DNA of 64,000 nucleotides from Bacillus timonensis. GTDB taxonomy: Bacteria; Bacillota; Bacilli; Bacillales; Bacillaceae_L. A program made the position numbers and the translations under genes. The notes below the pieces were generated by a model that was not told the origin of the DNA, ran no database searches, and worked only from the letters and a program-made list of their open reading frames with translations. The stretch lies in NCBI RefSeq assembly GCF_000285535.1, contig NZ_HE610985.1, positions 1,308,763-1,372,762 of the forward strand. Reading direction: 5' to 3'. Every line of letters starts with the position of its first letter. Position 1 is the stretch's first letter. This document shows positions 18,297 to 26,634 of the stretch, one piece after another.

Positions 18297-20585
18297 TTAA
18301 CTATGGCATAGTTCACATTCTTCAATTTCTGCTTGGGACGTACTTCGAACATAATAAGTCGTCTTTAAGCCTTGTTTCCAAGCCTCCAAATGAAGCTTTA
18401 GAAGATCCTTAGCTTTAATATCATGTCTAACATAAAGATTAAAGCTAATACCCTGGTCGATATGACGCTGACGTGCTGCATTTTGTTTAATACTCCAAAT
18501 CTGACTTACTTCATGACGTGCTTTTCGGTAAAAATCATACGTCTTATGGTTTATATCAGGTGCAGTTACTTTAAATTTAAAATTCTTTTTCTCTTCGGCA
18601 TACTCGGCTGCGTAGATTGGGTCGATTCCATCGGTTGAACCACCAATTTTAGCTGTCGATGAATTTGGGGCTACCGCCATGAGCCAACCATTCCGCATTC
18701 CGTTCTGAGATACGTTTTCTTGAAGCTCATTCCAACGTTCAGAAGTATATTTTCTTCTGGTAAAATAAGCTCCCGTTTCCCATTCGGATTCTTTAAATTT
18801 CGGGTAAGCTCCTTTTTCCTTGGCAAGCTCCATTGAGGATTGAATTGCGTAATAGGCGATATCCTCATACAAGTTATTTGCTAATTGAACAGCCTCATCC
18901 GACTCCCAGTAAATCCCTTTTAGTGCTAAAAGATGATGCCACCCAAATGTACCTAGCCCTACGGCACGGAACTTTTTATTTGTAATCTCTGCTTGCTTGA
19001 CTGAAATCGTATTTAAATCAACAACATTATCAAGCATTCTAACTTGTATCCGAATTAATCGTTCAAGTACATCTTCCTGAACAGCCCTTGGAAGATTAAT
19101 AGATGAAAGATTACAAACCACAAAGTCGCCTGGTCTACGAACAATCACAATATTTCCTTTTTCATCAATGGATTCCTTCGTAATCTCCGTTGCTGACATA
19201 TTTTGAGCGATTTCTGTGCATAAGTTACTACAAAAAACGGCCGTACGACCTCTTCCTAGTAAGTGTTTGTTCGGATTTTGTCGGTTTACTTCGTCACGAT
19301 AGAACATATAGGGTGTACCAGTCTCTAACTGGGCAACCATGATTCGCGCCATGACATCCATTGCTCGATAGGTTTTACGAGGTAGAAGTGGATGACTGAC
19401 TGCTTCGAGATATTTTTCGGTGAAATATTCTTTATCCTTTTCATCGTAAAAGTCTTCAAGACCTAATGGATTTCCGTTTTCATCCTTCCACCCCATGATT
19501 TTTTTTACTTCATGTGGACAAAAAGTATGCCATTCTCCAATGCTTCTTCCGTTTGCATCTACCTCTTCTAGTTTTTTCATAAAAAGGTCTGGTATGGAGA
19601 CCCCTGTGAAAATATCATGAGCCTTTCGGCGTTCGTCTCCGTTGTTCGTTTTTAAATCTAAAAATCCATTCATAATGTCCTTGTGGAAGAGATCAAGATA
19701 GATTGCAATAGCTCCTTGCCTCTGTCCTAATTGATCAACACTAACTGCAGTATCATTAAGTAGGCGAATCCAAGGAACAACTCCAGATGAATTGCCTTTG
19801 AACTTTTTTATATCTGAACCTAAAGCACGGACCTTACCGTAATATACGCCGATTCCTCCCCCGTCCTTTGATAATCTAGCAATATCCCAATTATTTAAGT
19901 AGATACCATCAAGGGAGTCTTCAACTGTATCAATAAAGCAAGAAGACAACTGACCAAAGCTTTTGCCTGCATTGGATAGAGTTGGAGTTGCGACTGTCAT
20001 ATACAAATTACTCAATGCCCAATATGCTTCTTTCACATAGTTTAGGCGAGTCTTTTTTCCTTCATGCTGCATTAATGTCATGGCTATTATCATGAAGCGC
20101 TCCTGTGGAAGTTCGTAAATATTCCGTTCATAGTCTCTTGCAAGATAGCGGTCTGCTAATAAAAATAAGCCGATGTATGTAAACAATTGGTCTTTAGAAG
20201 GGTCAATAGCCTTTTCAAGTTCAAGAATCTCCTCTTTGGAATAGGAGTCTACTAGTTCTTTAGAGTAAATCCCTTTTAGCGTTAGTTTCTGCAGTAAATC
20301 ATAAAATTTACCGTATTTTAGGGTGCTATTGTAGTTTCGATTCGTTGCTGCCTTTTCATAAAGCTCATTTAAATAAAGATGAGCCGCTAGATAAGTCCAG
20401 TGAGGCTGGTCCATTGCGATTTTGTTTAAGGCATAAAATAGTGCTTGTTGGTTTGCCTCAAGTTTAGAGAAATTCCTTTCTTCTAGTTTGTTTTTTATGT
20501 CGGTTGTATCAAGCTGGTATATTTTTTGAGCATGGTCAAGCGAGTGTAGAACTGAATCCAATTCCCCTTTTGTAGTGATATTCAA
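18297..20585 (-). CDS. Class I ribonucleotide reductase, alpha subunit
   Basis: This is the catalytic subunit that reduces ribonucleoside diphosphates. Landmarks are the substrate-site cysteine in LSSCFIDT, the N-L-C-T-E radical site in CSNLCTEI, the second redox cysteine in FVVCNLSSINL, the TTYYVR tyrosine pair and the C-terminal CELC swinging arm. No clear ATP-cone is visible at the N-terminus. The longest frame begins at TTG 20636, inside the riboswitch terminator. ATG 20621 directly follows that terminator's T-run. I prefer TTG at 20585 (762 residues), because AAGGGAGAG lies nine bases before it. Expression should fall when cobalamin is plentiful. Confidence 0.9.
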   Translation of the reverse strand: MNITTKGELDSVLHSLDHAQKIYQLDTTDIKNKLEERNFSKLEANQQALFYALNKIAMDQPHWTYLAAHLYLNELYEKAATNRNYNSTLKYGKFYDLLQKLTLKGIYSKELVDSYSKEEILELEKAIDPSKDQLFTYIGLFLLADRYLARDYERNIYELPQERFMIIAMTLMQHEGKKTRLNYVKEAYWALSNLYMTVATPTLSNAGKSFGQLSSCFIDTVEDSLDGIYLNNWDIARLSKDGGGIGVYYGKVRALGSDIKKFKGNSSGVVPWIRLLNDTAVSVDQLGQRQGAIAIYLDLFHKDIMNGFLDLKTNNGDERRKAHDIFTGVSIPDLFMKKLEEVDANGRSIGEWHTFCPHEVKKIMGWKDENGNPLGLEDFYDEKDKEYFTEKYLEAVSHPLLPRKTYRAMDVMARIMVAQLETGTPYMFYRDEVNRQNPNKHLLGRGRTAVFCSNLCTEIAQNMSATEITKESIDEKGNIVIVRRPGDFVVCNLSSINLPRAVQEDVLERLIRIQVRMLDNVVDLNTISVKQAEITNKKFRAVGLGTFGWHHLLALKGIYWESDEAVQLANNLYEDIAYYAIQSSMELAKEKGAYPKFKESEWETGAYFTRRKYTSERWNELQENVSQNGMRNGWLMAVAPNSSTAKIGGSTDGIDPIYAAEYAEEKKNFKFKVTAPDINHKTYDFYRKARHEVSQIWSIKQNAARQRHIDQGISFNLYVRHDIKAKDLLKLHLEAWKQGLKTTYYVRSTSQAEIEECELCHS

Positions 20586-20620
20586 TTTATTTCTCTCCCT
20601 TATCTTTTTTTCGTTAAACA

Positions 20621-20651
20621 TAAAAAATCCGCTCAAGTCAATTGAGCGGAT
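20621..20651 (-). terminator. Expression-platform terminator of the B12 riboswitch
   Basis: On the minus strand ATCCGCTCAA (20651-20642) pairs perfectly with TTGAGCGGAT (20636-20627) around a five-base loop, followed by T6. It sits between the cobalamin aptamer and the nrd start codon, as expected for premature termination. An upstream segment (GATGAAACGAT, about 20709-20699) can pair with ATCGTTTCATC, which reaches into the left arm, so a competing fold exists. Confidence 0.85.
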
Positions 20652-20744
20652 GAAACGATAACATCAAGAGAGCATAAATATAGAGCCCTACCTGTCGCCA
20701 TCGTTTCATCTTCCCAATCCCCGAAGAAGGTGAAACATCTTAAG

Positions 20745-20945
20745 AAAAAGACAGGTCTCCTGACTTATGCGTCACTCTACTTTGAACCCTTCCCATATAA
20801 GTACCCAGTAGAGAATTTTGAACTCTCTAACTTAAGCTAGCTTATACAGTGGCCTGTTCATTTCGTCAGCATTAACAGTTGCGGGGGCAGTTCTGGATTT
20901 TCACCAGATTCCCTTTTAAGCCGTACGGCATCTTTCCCTCAAGGC
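20745..20945 (-). promoter_or_regulatory. Cobalamin (B12) riboswitch upstream of nrd
   Basis: On the minus strand the conserved B12-element blocks appear in order: AAAAGGGAATCTGGTGAAAA, CCAGAACTGCCCCCGC, AACTG, GCCACTG, TGGGAAGG, and GACGCATAAGTCAGGAGACC. These match the cobalamin aptamer core and its 3' end. GACAGGT at 20750-20756 is complementary to 20690-20696, so the 3' end of the aptamer can pair with the leader below it. Class I RNR genes under B12 control are known in other bacteria that also carry a B12-dependent class II RNR. Confidence 0.92.
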
Positions 20946-21047
20946 ATAATACTATATGTAGTTGTAAAAGACTAATTTCTATCAATATATGCTGTTACAT
21001 TTAATAATAAGTGACTACTAGTCTTTTAGCAAGACAAATTTTGACAA

Positions 21048-21557
21048 TTATTTCTCAAGAAATAACACCATATGTTCTTCGTCGCGATATTGTCCATTGT
21101 ATTTAATTGCTCTATGGTCCACAGCAAATTTTTGAAATCCTATTTTTTTATATAATTCCTTTGCAGGTGTATTTTCGGAATCTACCGTTAAATAAAGTTG
21201 TTCTATTTCTTGGATATTTTCAGCCATTTTGATTGCTTCATTTAGCAATGCTTTTGCAATTCCCTTTCCTCTCTTATGATCATCAACATACATCGCCACG
21301 ATAGTAGCCCTATGCCTGATTTTTTGACGTGTTTCCCTTACTAAAGTTACCATTCCAACTAAATGTTCTTCTTCAAATGCACCGAATGTAAGAATATCTG
21401 CTGATTGAAAACTCTTTTTATAATCCTCTATGGGATTTGCTTTATTTTTTGCTTCGTCATATGTCACTAAAAATGCTTTCGGATCTATTTTTAATGCTTT
21501 TAGCCTTAGCTTCCAATAGACTTTCGCATCACCTGGTACTAATTTTCGAATTATCAT
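21048..21557 (-). CDS. GNAT family N-acetyltransferase
   Basis: This protein of about 169 residues has a GNAT fold. The acetyl-CoA loop appears as DDHKRGKGIAKALL, followed by LYLTVDSENTPAKELYKKIGFQ, the usual beta5-alpha4 block. I use the ATG at 21557, which has TTAGGAG eight bases upstream, rather than the GTG at 21566 that abuts the site. It is monocistronic, upstream of the nrd leader. Substrate is unknown. Confidence 0.85.
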   Translation of the reverse strand: MIIRKLVPGDAKVYWKLRLKALKIDPKAFLVTYDEAKNKANPIEDYKKSFQSADILTFGAFEEEHLVGMVTLVRETRQKIRHRATIVAMYVDDHKRGKGIAKALLNEAIKMAENIQEIEQLYLTVDSENTPAKELYKKIGFQKFAVDHRAIKYNGQYRDEEHMVLFLEK

Positions 21558-21714
21558 TTTCCTCACTCCTAACAGAACATTTGTTCTTGTATTTTGTAGT
21601 TTATTTAATTATAATGGGATATGAGGAAAAAATATACAAAATGTATGTTTTCATGAGGAAATAGAAAACATATTGTAGGGTATTTGTCTATTATTCTAAA
21701 GGAGGTTTTTGTAA

Positions 21715-22125
21715 ATGAAGGGGCAAGCTACACCGTATTTAATGTTTAATGGAAACGCGAAGGAAGCTTTGGAATATTATAAGGACATATTTGATGGTGA
21801 AATCTTGGATATTCAAACATATGCTAAGGCAGGGTATGAAACACAAGATTGGGCTAATGACCGACTCATACATGGTAAATTCAAAAAGAATGACTTCTTA
21901 CTAATGGTATCTGATGACTCACCTGACCATCCTGTTACAGTTGGAAATAATATCTCTTTCGTTCTTGAATTTGAAAGCGAAGAACAAATCACTAAAACTT
22001 TTAACGATTTAAAAGAAAAGGGAACTGTGCACATGGAATTACAGGATACTTTTTGGGGCGCCAAATATGCAAAAGTGAAGGATCCATTCGGTATTATTTG
22101 GGACTTAAACTTTGAAAAACAGTAG
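21715..22125 (+). CDS. VOC superfamily protein (PhnB/glyoxalase-like)
   Basis: This 136-residue single-domain protein begins KGQATPYLMFNGNAKEALEYYKDIF and ends WGAKYAKVKDPFGIIWDLNF, which are the two ends of the PhnB-type (3-dmu-9_3-mt) VOC domain. Such proteins are usually dimeric and some relate to antibiotic or toxin resistance, but the reaction here is unknown. An AAAGGAGG site lies before the ATG. It is a single gene, convergent with a GNAT gene. Confidence 0.87.
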   Translation: MKGQATPYLMFNGNAKEALEYYKDIFDGEILDIQTYAKAGYETQDWANDRLIHGKFKKNDFLLMVSDDSPDHPVTVGNNISFVLEFESEEQITKTFNDLKEKGTVHMELQDTFWGAKYAKVKDPFGIIWDLNFEKQ

Positions 22126-22134
22126 GTATTAAAG

Positions 22135-22157
22135 TCCCCCGGATGACTTCCAGGGGA
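22135..22157. terminator. Terminator between the VOC and GNAT genes
   Basis: TCCCC-c-GGA (22135-22143) pairs with TCC-a-GGGGA (22149-22157) around a five-base loop, with one mismatch. T-rich bases follow on the plus strand. It lies between convergent genes. Confidence 0.6.
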
Positions 22158-22163
22158 TTCGTT

Positions 22164-22703
22164 TTATTTATTCCACTCATGTTTTAATAACCCATAAAAA
22201 TACATATCAAATCGTTTTCCGTCTCTCTCTAGGAATTCCCGTGAAGTTCCTTCCCTAACAAACCCCAACTTTTCATATAAGGCAATTGCTCTTTCATTAT
22301 ATTGAAAAACAGTTAATTGGATTCTATGCAGATTTAATTCCTGAAATGCGAAATCTAACACAAGCTGCATTGCTTCATAACCAAGGCCTCGGTTGCGGTT
22401 ACCATCACCACCGATCGCAATCGCCAGCCATGCATTTCGATGTGGCCATATGATGCTATCAATATCAACAAAACCTACAAGTTTATTAGACACAATCTCT
22501 TTTATTCCAAATACGAATGCTTTCTCATTTTTTTGCTCCACCCATTCCTTAAAATCAGAAGGGTGTTTTGGAAAAGCGGGCAATGTGTCCAAATTTCTTA
22601 GAAACTCCTGATCTTCATACCAATTTAGAATCGTCGGTACGTCTTCGTCCTTAATTCTTACCAGCTGGACTTTTTTTCCTTTTAGTAGATTGTACGTAAT
22701 CAT
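22164..22703 (-). CDS. GNAT family N-acetyltransferase (RimJ/RimL type)
   Basis: This 179-residue protein has the RimJ/RimL-like pattern: an N-terminal LVRIKDEDVPTILNWY segment, then GGDGNRNRGLGYEAMQLVLDFAF as the acetyl-CoA loop and helix (residues about 98-120), and FQYNERAIALYEKLGFVREGTSRE. These enzymes modify ribosomal protein N-termini or small amines; the target here is not known. Monocistronic. Confidence 0.87.
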   Translation of the reverse strand: MITYNLLKGKKVQLVRIKDEDVPTILNWYEDQEFLRNLDTLPAFPKHPSDFKEWVEQKNEKAFVFGIKEIVSNKLVGFVDIDSIIWPHRNAWLAIAIGGDGNRNRGLGYEAMQLVLDFAFQELNLHRIQLTVFQYNERAIALYEKLGFVREGTSREFLERDGKRFDMYFYGLLKHEWNK

Positions 22704-22765
22704 TTGAATTACTCCCTTATTTTTACTTAGAGATTAATTCAACATTCTCTTTCAATTATCCTTGT

Positions 22766-24268
22766 TTATCCAACTAGATCTTTGTAGGCTTTTTGTAAAA
22801 GACTTTTATCAATTTTACCAACATGTGTTTTTGGTAATTCTTCTACAAAAATAAACTCTTTTGGGACTTTGTATTTTCCTATCTTTGTTCGACAATACGC
22901 TGTTAATTCAGCCTTTGTTACTTTGAGATTTGACTTTAAAGACACTACTGCAATTACCATTTCGCCCCATTTTTGATGTGGCACACCAATAACGGCAACT
23001 TCGTTAATCGCTGGGTGCTTGCTGATGCATTGTTCCACCTCTAATGGGTAAACGTTTTCTCCACCAGTGATAATCATTTCCTTTTTACGACCAACAATAT
23101 AATGATATCCTTCCTCATCACATCTTGCTAAATCACCGGTATATAGCCACCCTTCACGTAAGGCTTCTTTTGTAGCACCTGGATTCTTCCAATAATGATG
23201 GAAAACATGCTTACCACGAATTAAAAGCTCTCCTACTTCACCAGTTTTTGCCTCTTTTCCTTCAGAGGTGATAATTTTCACATCATTATAAAACATAGCT
23301 TTTCCGACAGACCCTCTGCGAAACCTTGAAATCTTAGGATCAATAAAGAAATTATTTGGCCCTGCTTCTGTTAATCCATATCCTTCTTTAAACGATAGTC
23401 CCTTTTCTTCAAAGGCTTGATAAATTTCAAGTGGACATGGTGCTCCACCAGATAAGAATGTATGCATCGTCGGGAAACTTACATTCTTGAATGATGGGGT
23501 GTTCACCATCATGTGATACATTGTTGGAACAAGTAGAACGACTGTACACCCTTCTTGGTTGATAATCTGAATGGCTCGATTCGGCTCAAAGCTATTAGCA
23601 ATTACAACCTTTCCCCCCATCATTAATATAGGAATGGATAATGCATTAAGCCCTCCTGTATGGAACATTGGCATATACGTTAACGTCACATCTTCAGCTG
23701 ATAAATTCCAGCTCACAATTGTATTTAACCCATTCCACATAATGGATTGATGGGAAAGGACAACACCTTTTGGTTTACCAGTTGTTCCCCCAGTATAGAT
23801 AATTGCTAACGGATCATCCTCATCGATGAGTTCTTCAAGTTCAATGTAGTGGCATGATGTATTCGTAATTTGTTGATACTCCTCTGAATCATTTTTTATG
23901 ATTTTCCAAATTCCATTATTCTTTAATAAGCCTTCAAACTTACTTGATATCGCTACTATCAATGGTGCTGAGTCCGACAATATATAATTGATTTCTTCAC
24001 TTGATAAGCGCCAGTTTAACGGTACAAAGATTGCTCCAATTTTCCCACAGGCAAACAGTAGATCGAAATAACTAACATCATTTGGAGATAATAGTGCAAT
24101 TCGATCCCCCTTTTTGATTCCGATTGTTTTGAAATAATAGGCGATATTTTCCGCTCGTTTATTTATTTCTTCAAAGGTAAAACGGCTACCCGTTTCCCCG
24201 TCAACAACAGCAATCGAATCAGGTGATAGTCGAGCCCGATTTGCGATCCAGTCTAGTTCCCACCTCAC
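22766..24268 (-). CDS. AMP-dependent acyl-CoA ligase (Liv-KAS cluster)
   Basis: This 500-residue adenylate-forming enzyme joins a carboxylic acid to CoA through an acyl-AMP. The P-loop is [13 protein letters not shown], with A5-type GYGLTEAGPN, A7 [15 protein letters not shown]8 GRKKEMIITGGENVYP and the A10 lysine in PKTHVGKIDK. It resembles FadD/OSB-CoA-ligase-like enzymes, and chain-length preference cannot be read. GTG start at 24268 with GGAGAG. It lies about 720 bases after fabG-like SDR, across a repeat array, so it probably has its own promoter but may belong functionally to the Liv-KAS cluster. Confidence 0.9.
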   Translation of the reverse strand: MRWELDWIANRARLSPDSIAVVDGETGSRFTFEEINKRAENIAYYFKTIGIKKGDRIALLSPNDVSYFDLLFACGKIGAIFVPLNWRLSSEEINYILSDSAPLIVAISSKFEGLLKNNGIWKIIKNDSEEYQQITNTSCHYIELEELIDEDDPLAIIYTGGTTGKPKGVVLSHQSIMWNGLNTIVSWNLSAEDVTLTYMPMFHTGGLNALSIPILMMGGKVVIANSFEPNRAIQIINQEGCTVVLLVPTMYHMMVNTPSFKNVSFPTMHTFLSGGAPCPLEIYQAFEEKGLSFKEGYGLTEAGPNNFFIDPKISRFRRGSVGKAMFYNDVKIITSEGKEAKTGEVGELLIRGKHVFHHYWKNPGATKEALREGWLYTGDLARCDEEGYHYIVGRKKEMIITGGENVYPLEVEQCISKHPAINEVAVIGVPHQKWGEMVIAVVSLKSNLKVTKAELTAYCRTKIGKYKVPKEFIFVEELPKTHVGKIDKSLLQKAYKDLVG

Positions 24269-24471
24269 AACTATCTCTCCTTACGTCATCTTAATTCTAT
24301 TCTTACTATAAAAGATAGTAGTTACATGGAAGTTACATTAGGATAAAGAGGTGAGACTGCTTATCAAGGGAATAGTAGTTTACCAATTTATTAGAAAAGT
24401 TGGTCACGTATTATGGCTATAAAAAACCATTCAAATCAACAATTCAATATAGTTTTTTCTTAAGCCTGGTT

Positions 24472-24887
24472 GTCACAGACAATTCATTCGACTTTTTACT
24501 ACGTTTTGTCTTTGAGACTGACTATCACAGACATTTCATTCAATTTTTTACTACAGTTTGTCTCCGAGATGGGCTATCACAGACAATTCGTTCAACTTTT
24601 TACTCCGATTTGTCTTTGAGATAGGTTATCAGAGACAATTCATTCATCTTTTTACTTCGGTTTGTCTTCGAGACTGGTTGTCACAGACAATTCATTCGAT
24701 TTTTTACTCCGATTTGTCTCCGAGACTGGCTATCACAGACAATTCATTCGACTTTTTACTACGTTTTGTCTTCGAGATAGGATATCGGAGACAATTCGAT
24801 TAAAACTCCTTTACACTTTGTCTCCGAGATGGTTTATCTGCGACAGTTCACCACAGAACTCACTTATTTTTGTCTCTCATCCCAAAC
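24472..24887. repeat. 52-bp tandem repeat array, eight units
   Basis: Eight head-to-tail units of exactly 52 bp run from 24472 to 24887, preceded by a shortened, degenerate copy (about 24432-24471). A typical unit has CACAGACAATTCATTCGAC, then TTTTTACTACG, TTTGTCTYYGAGAY and GGYTAT. Inner units differ at a few positions and the last two are more worn. Each holds AGACAA and TTGTCT, which are complementary, so a transcript could fold into a series of hairpins. Because 52 is not divisible by three, the open frames through it are not convincing genes. The rest of the 24269-24988 gap shows only the SDR terminator. Confidence 0.92.
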
Positions 24888-24951
24888 CCTCAAAGTCATT
24901 TCCCATATGCCTCTTCATAATTATGTCCTTGAACTAAAAGTCTTTTTCAGG

Positions 24952-24982
24952 AAAAAAATAGGAGCCTTTAGATCAGCTCCTA
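24952..24982 (-). terminator. Terminator of the Liv-KAS operon
   Basis: TAGGAGC (24959-24965) pairs with GCTCCTA (24976-24982). On the minus strand the stem is followed by a T7 run. It lies directly after the SDR stop codon and ends the long operon. Confidence 0.85.
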
Positions 24983-24988
24983 ATCAAA

Positions 24989-25726
24989 CTACATCATTAT
25001 TCCGCCATCAACATGTAAGGTCGTACCGTTCACATAATCAGATTCATCGGATGATAAAAATAAATATGCATTAGCAATGTCTGACGGTTTTCCAAGTCTT
25101 TGAAGGGGTATCACTTGTTTCATTTGATTGATGACCTTTTCAGGCACGGTTGCAACCATCCCCGTTTCAATAAAACCGGGCACAACGGCATTGACATTAA
25201 TTCCTTTTCTACCAAGCTCTTTTGCCCATGTTTTTGTCATTCCGACCACTGCTGCCTTAGATGCAGCATAATTTGTTTGGCCTACATTTCCATAAATACC
25301 CGTTACAGATGAAGTACTGACGATTTTTCCTTTTCCGTTAGCAATCAAATGTGGTACGACAGCCTGGGTGCAATTGAATACACCTGTTAAATTCACATCA
25401 ATAACCTTTTGAAAATCTTCCTGGGAAAGTTTTGTTAGCATAGCGTCCCTTGTAATTCCCGCATTATTTATTAAAATGTCAATCTTTCCAAATCGTTCCA
25501 TAACATCTGATACCATTTGATTGACGCTTTCTCTGTTTGCAACGTCTACTTGAAAAAATTCTACATCTGCACCCTGCTCTTTCAATTCTGATACTCTTTC
25601 GGCTCCTGATGTGTCATAGTCTGTTAGCGCAACCTTTGCACCTTCACGTACAAATGTGATAGCAGCCTCTAACCCTAGTCCGTTTGCTGCTCCAGTAATT
25701 ATTGCCACTTTATCTTTTAATCTCAT
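24989..25726 (-). CDS. SDR family reductase (FabG-like)
   Basis: This 245-residue classical short-chain dehydrogenase has the cofactor loop TGAANGLG (residues 11-18), NNAG (87-90) and the catalytic S140, Y153, K157. The Asp in ALTDYD after beta2 suggests a preference for NAD(H). It resembles 3-oxoacyl-ACP/CoA reductases. Its ATG overlaps the hydrolase stop by four bases, so it is the last gene of the Liv-KAS operon. A role reducing or oxidising a beta-keto or hydroxy acyl group made by the neighbouring enzymes is plausible but inferred. Confidence 0.9.
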   Translation of the reverse strand: MRLKDKVAIITGAANGLGLEAAITFVREGAKVALTDYDTSGAERVSELKEQGADVEFFQVDVANRESVNQMVSDVMERFGKIDILINNAGITRDAMLTKLSQEDFQKVIDVNLTGVFNCTQAVVPHLIANGKGKIVSTSSVTGIYGNVGQTNYAASKAAVVGMTKTWAKELGRKGINVNAVVPGFIETGMVATVPEKVINQMKQVIPLQRLGKPSDIANAYLFLSSDESDYVNGTTLHVDGGIMM

Positions 25727-26634
25727 TTTGCCGGCTCCTTTTGCTCCATAAATTCATGCATATTTTTTAACAACAATTCCAAGTTATCGATTAACGGAGA
25801 GTGTCCACAGTCTTCAAGTTCAACAAATGTGGCATTATCTCCCAAATCCGCCATAATTTCTTTTGCCATATTTTCTAGCACAACATAATCTCTGTCACCA
25901 CGGAGTACTAAAACTGGGATTTTGATATGATCAACCTGTCCGTTGCCTTCTGTTAAACCATTGTGTTGATGACTGATGTTAAATGTGTTTAAGGAATAAT
26001 ATACATCTGCAAGATTTCGTTGCGTCAACATATCCTCGAGATACTCATCATAATGAGCTTCATCAGGTTGATTTTTTGTATAAATCGCCGCGTTCCAAAT
26101 TGCTTTTAGCACGTTTTTATCTCGAGTATCATAGGCAGTTTGGATTGGGATTGTTCGTGCTAAATCATTTCGAATGTCATCCAATGTCTTTAATCGTTTC
26201 GAAACGTCCATTTGTCCGTCTGCACCTAACCCGTAGAATGGAAAACCTCTCGTTGAAGCCGATGCAAGTAAAATCAGCTTTGAGCAAAGGCCCGGGTAGT
26301 CTGCAACAAACTGCATCCCTACAGCTCCTCCCGTTGACCAACCGGCGATTGTAAAATCAGATAATCCTAATTCTTCAACAAATAATTTAATATCATCTGA
26401 AAAATCCTTAATCGATTGGACTGGGGTATGGTATGTAGAAATACCAAAGCCTCTCATATCGACAGCGTATAACTTGTAATCGCTATCAAGATTTTCCATA
26501 ACAACATCCCAATGCTTTGATGAAGACATGTTCCCATGAATAAGTAAAACAATTTTATTGCCACCCTCACGTTCACGATATCCCAGTGTTTCACCATTTG
26601 CTAGATTGATAGTTTTCAGTTCAATTGCTGACAT
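25723..26634 (-). CDS. Alpha/beta hydrolase (Liv-KAS operon)
   Basis: This 303-residue alpha/beta hydrolase has LLIHGNMSS (oxyanion strand, about 30-38), the nucleophile elbow GWSTG with Ser100, an Asp in VLRGDRDYVV and a His in DCGHSPL. The lid region between is longer than usual. An upstream in-frame extension is unlikely: ATG at 26634 has a GGGGGG site and shares one base with the KAS stop (TAATG). It could cleave a thioester, enol-lactone or C-C bond. Context suggests an acyl-CoA pathway, but the substrate is unknown. Confidence 0.87.
   Translation of the reverse strand: MSAIELKTINLANGETLGYREREGGNKIVLLIHGNMSSSKHWDVVMENLDSDYKLYAVDMRGFGISTYHTPVQSIKDFSDDIKLFVEELGLSDFTIAGWSTGGAVGMQFVADYPGLCSKLILLASASTRGFPFYGLGADGQMDVSKRLKTLDDIRNDLARTIPIQTAYDTRDKNVLKAIWNAAIYTKNQPDEAHYDEYLEDMLTQRNLADVYYSLNTFNISHQHNGLTEGNGQVDHIKIPVLVLRGDRDYVVLENMAKEIMADLGDNATFVELEDCGHSPLIDNLELLLKNMHEFMEQKEPAK

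Noticed and set aside
24472-24887. CRISPR-like look of the repeat array
   Set aside because: Units are contiguous with no unique spacers and no cas genes nearby.
24400-24937. Three overlapping open frames of 74-91 residues through the 52-bp repeats
   Set aside because: They arise from the repeat itself, which reads open in several frames. No ribosome binding site or family likeness.
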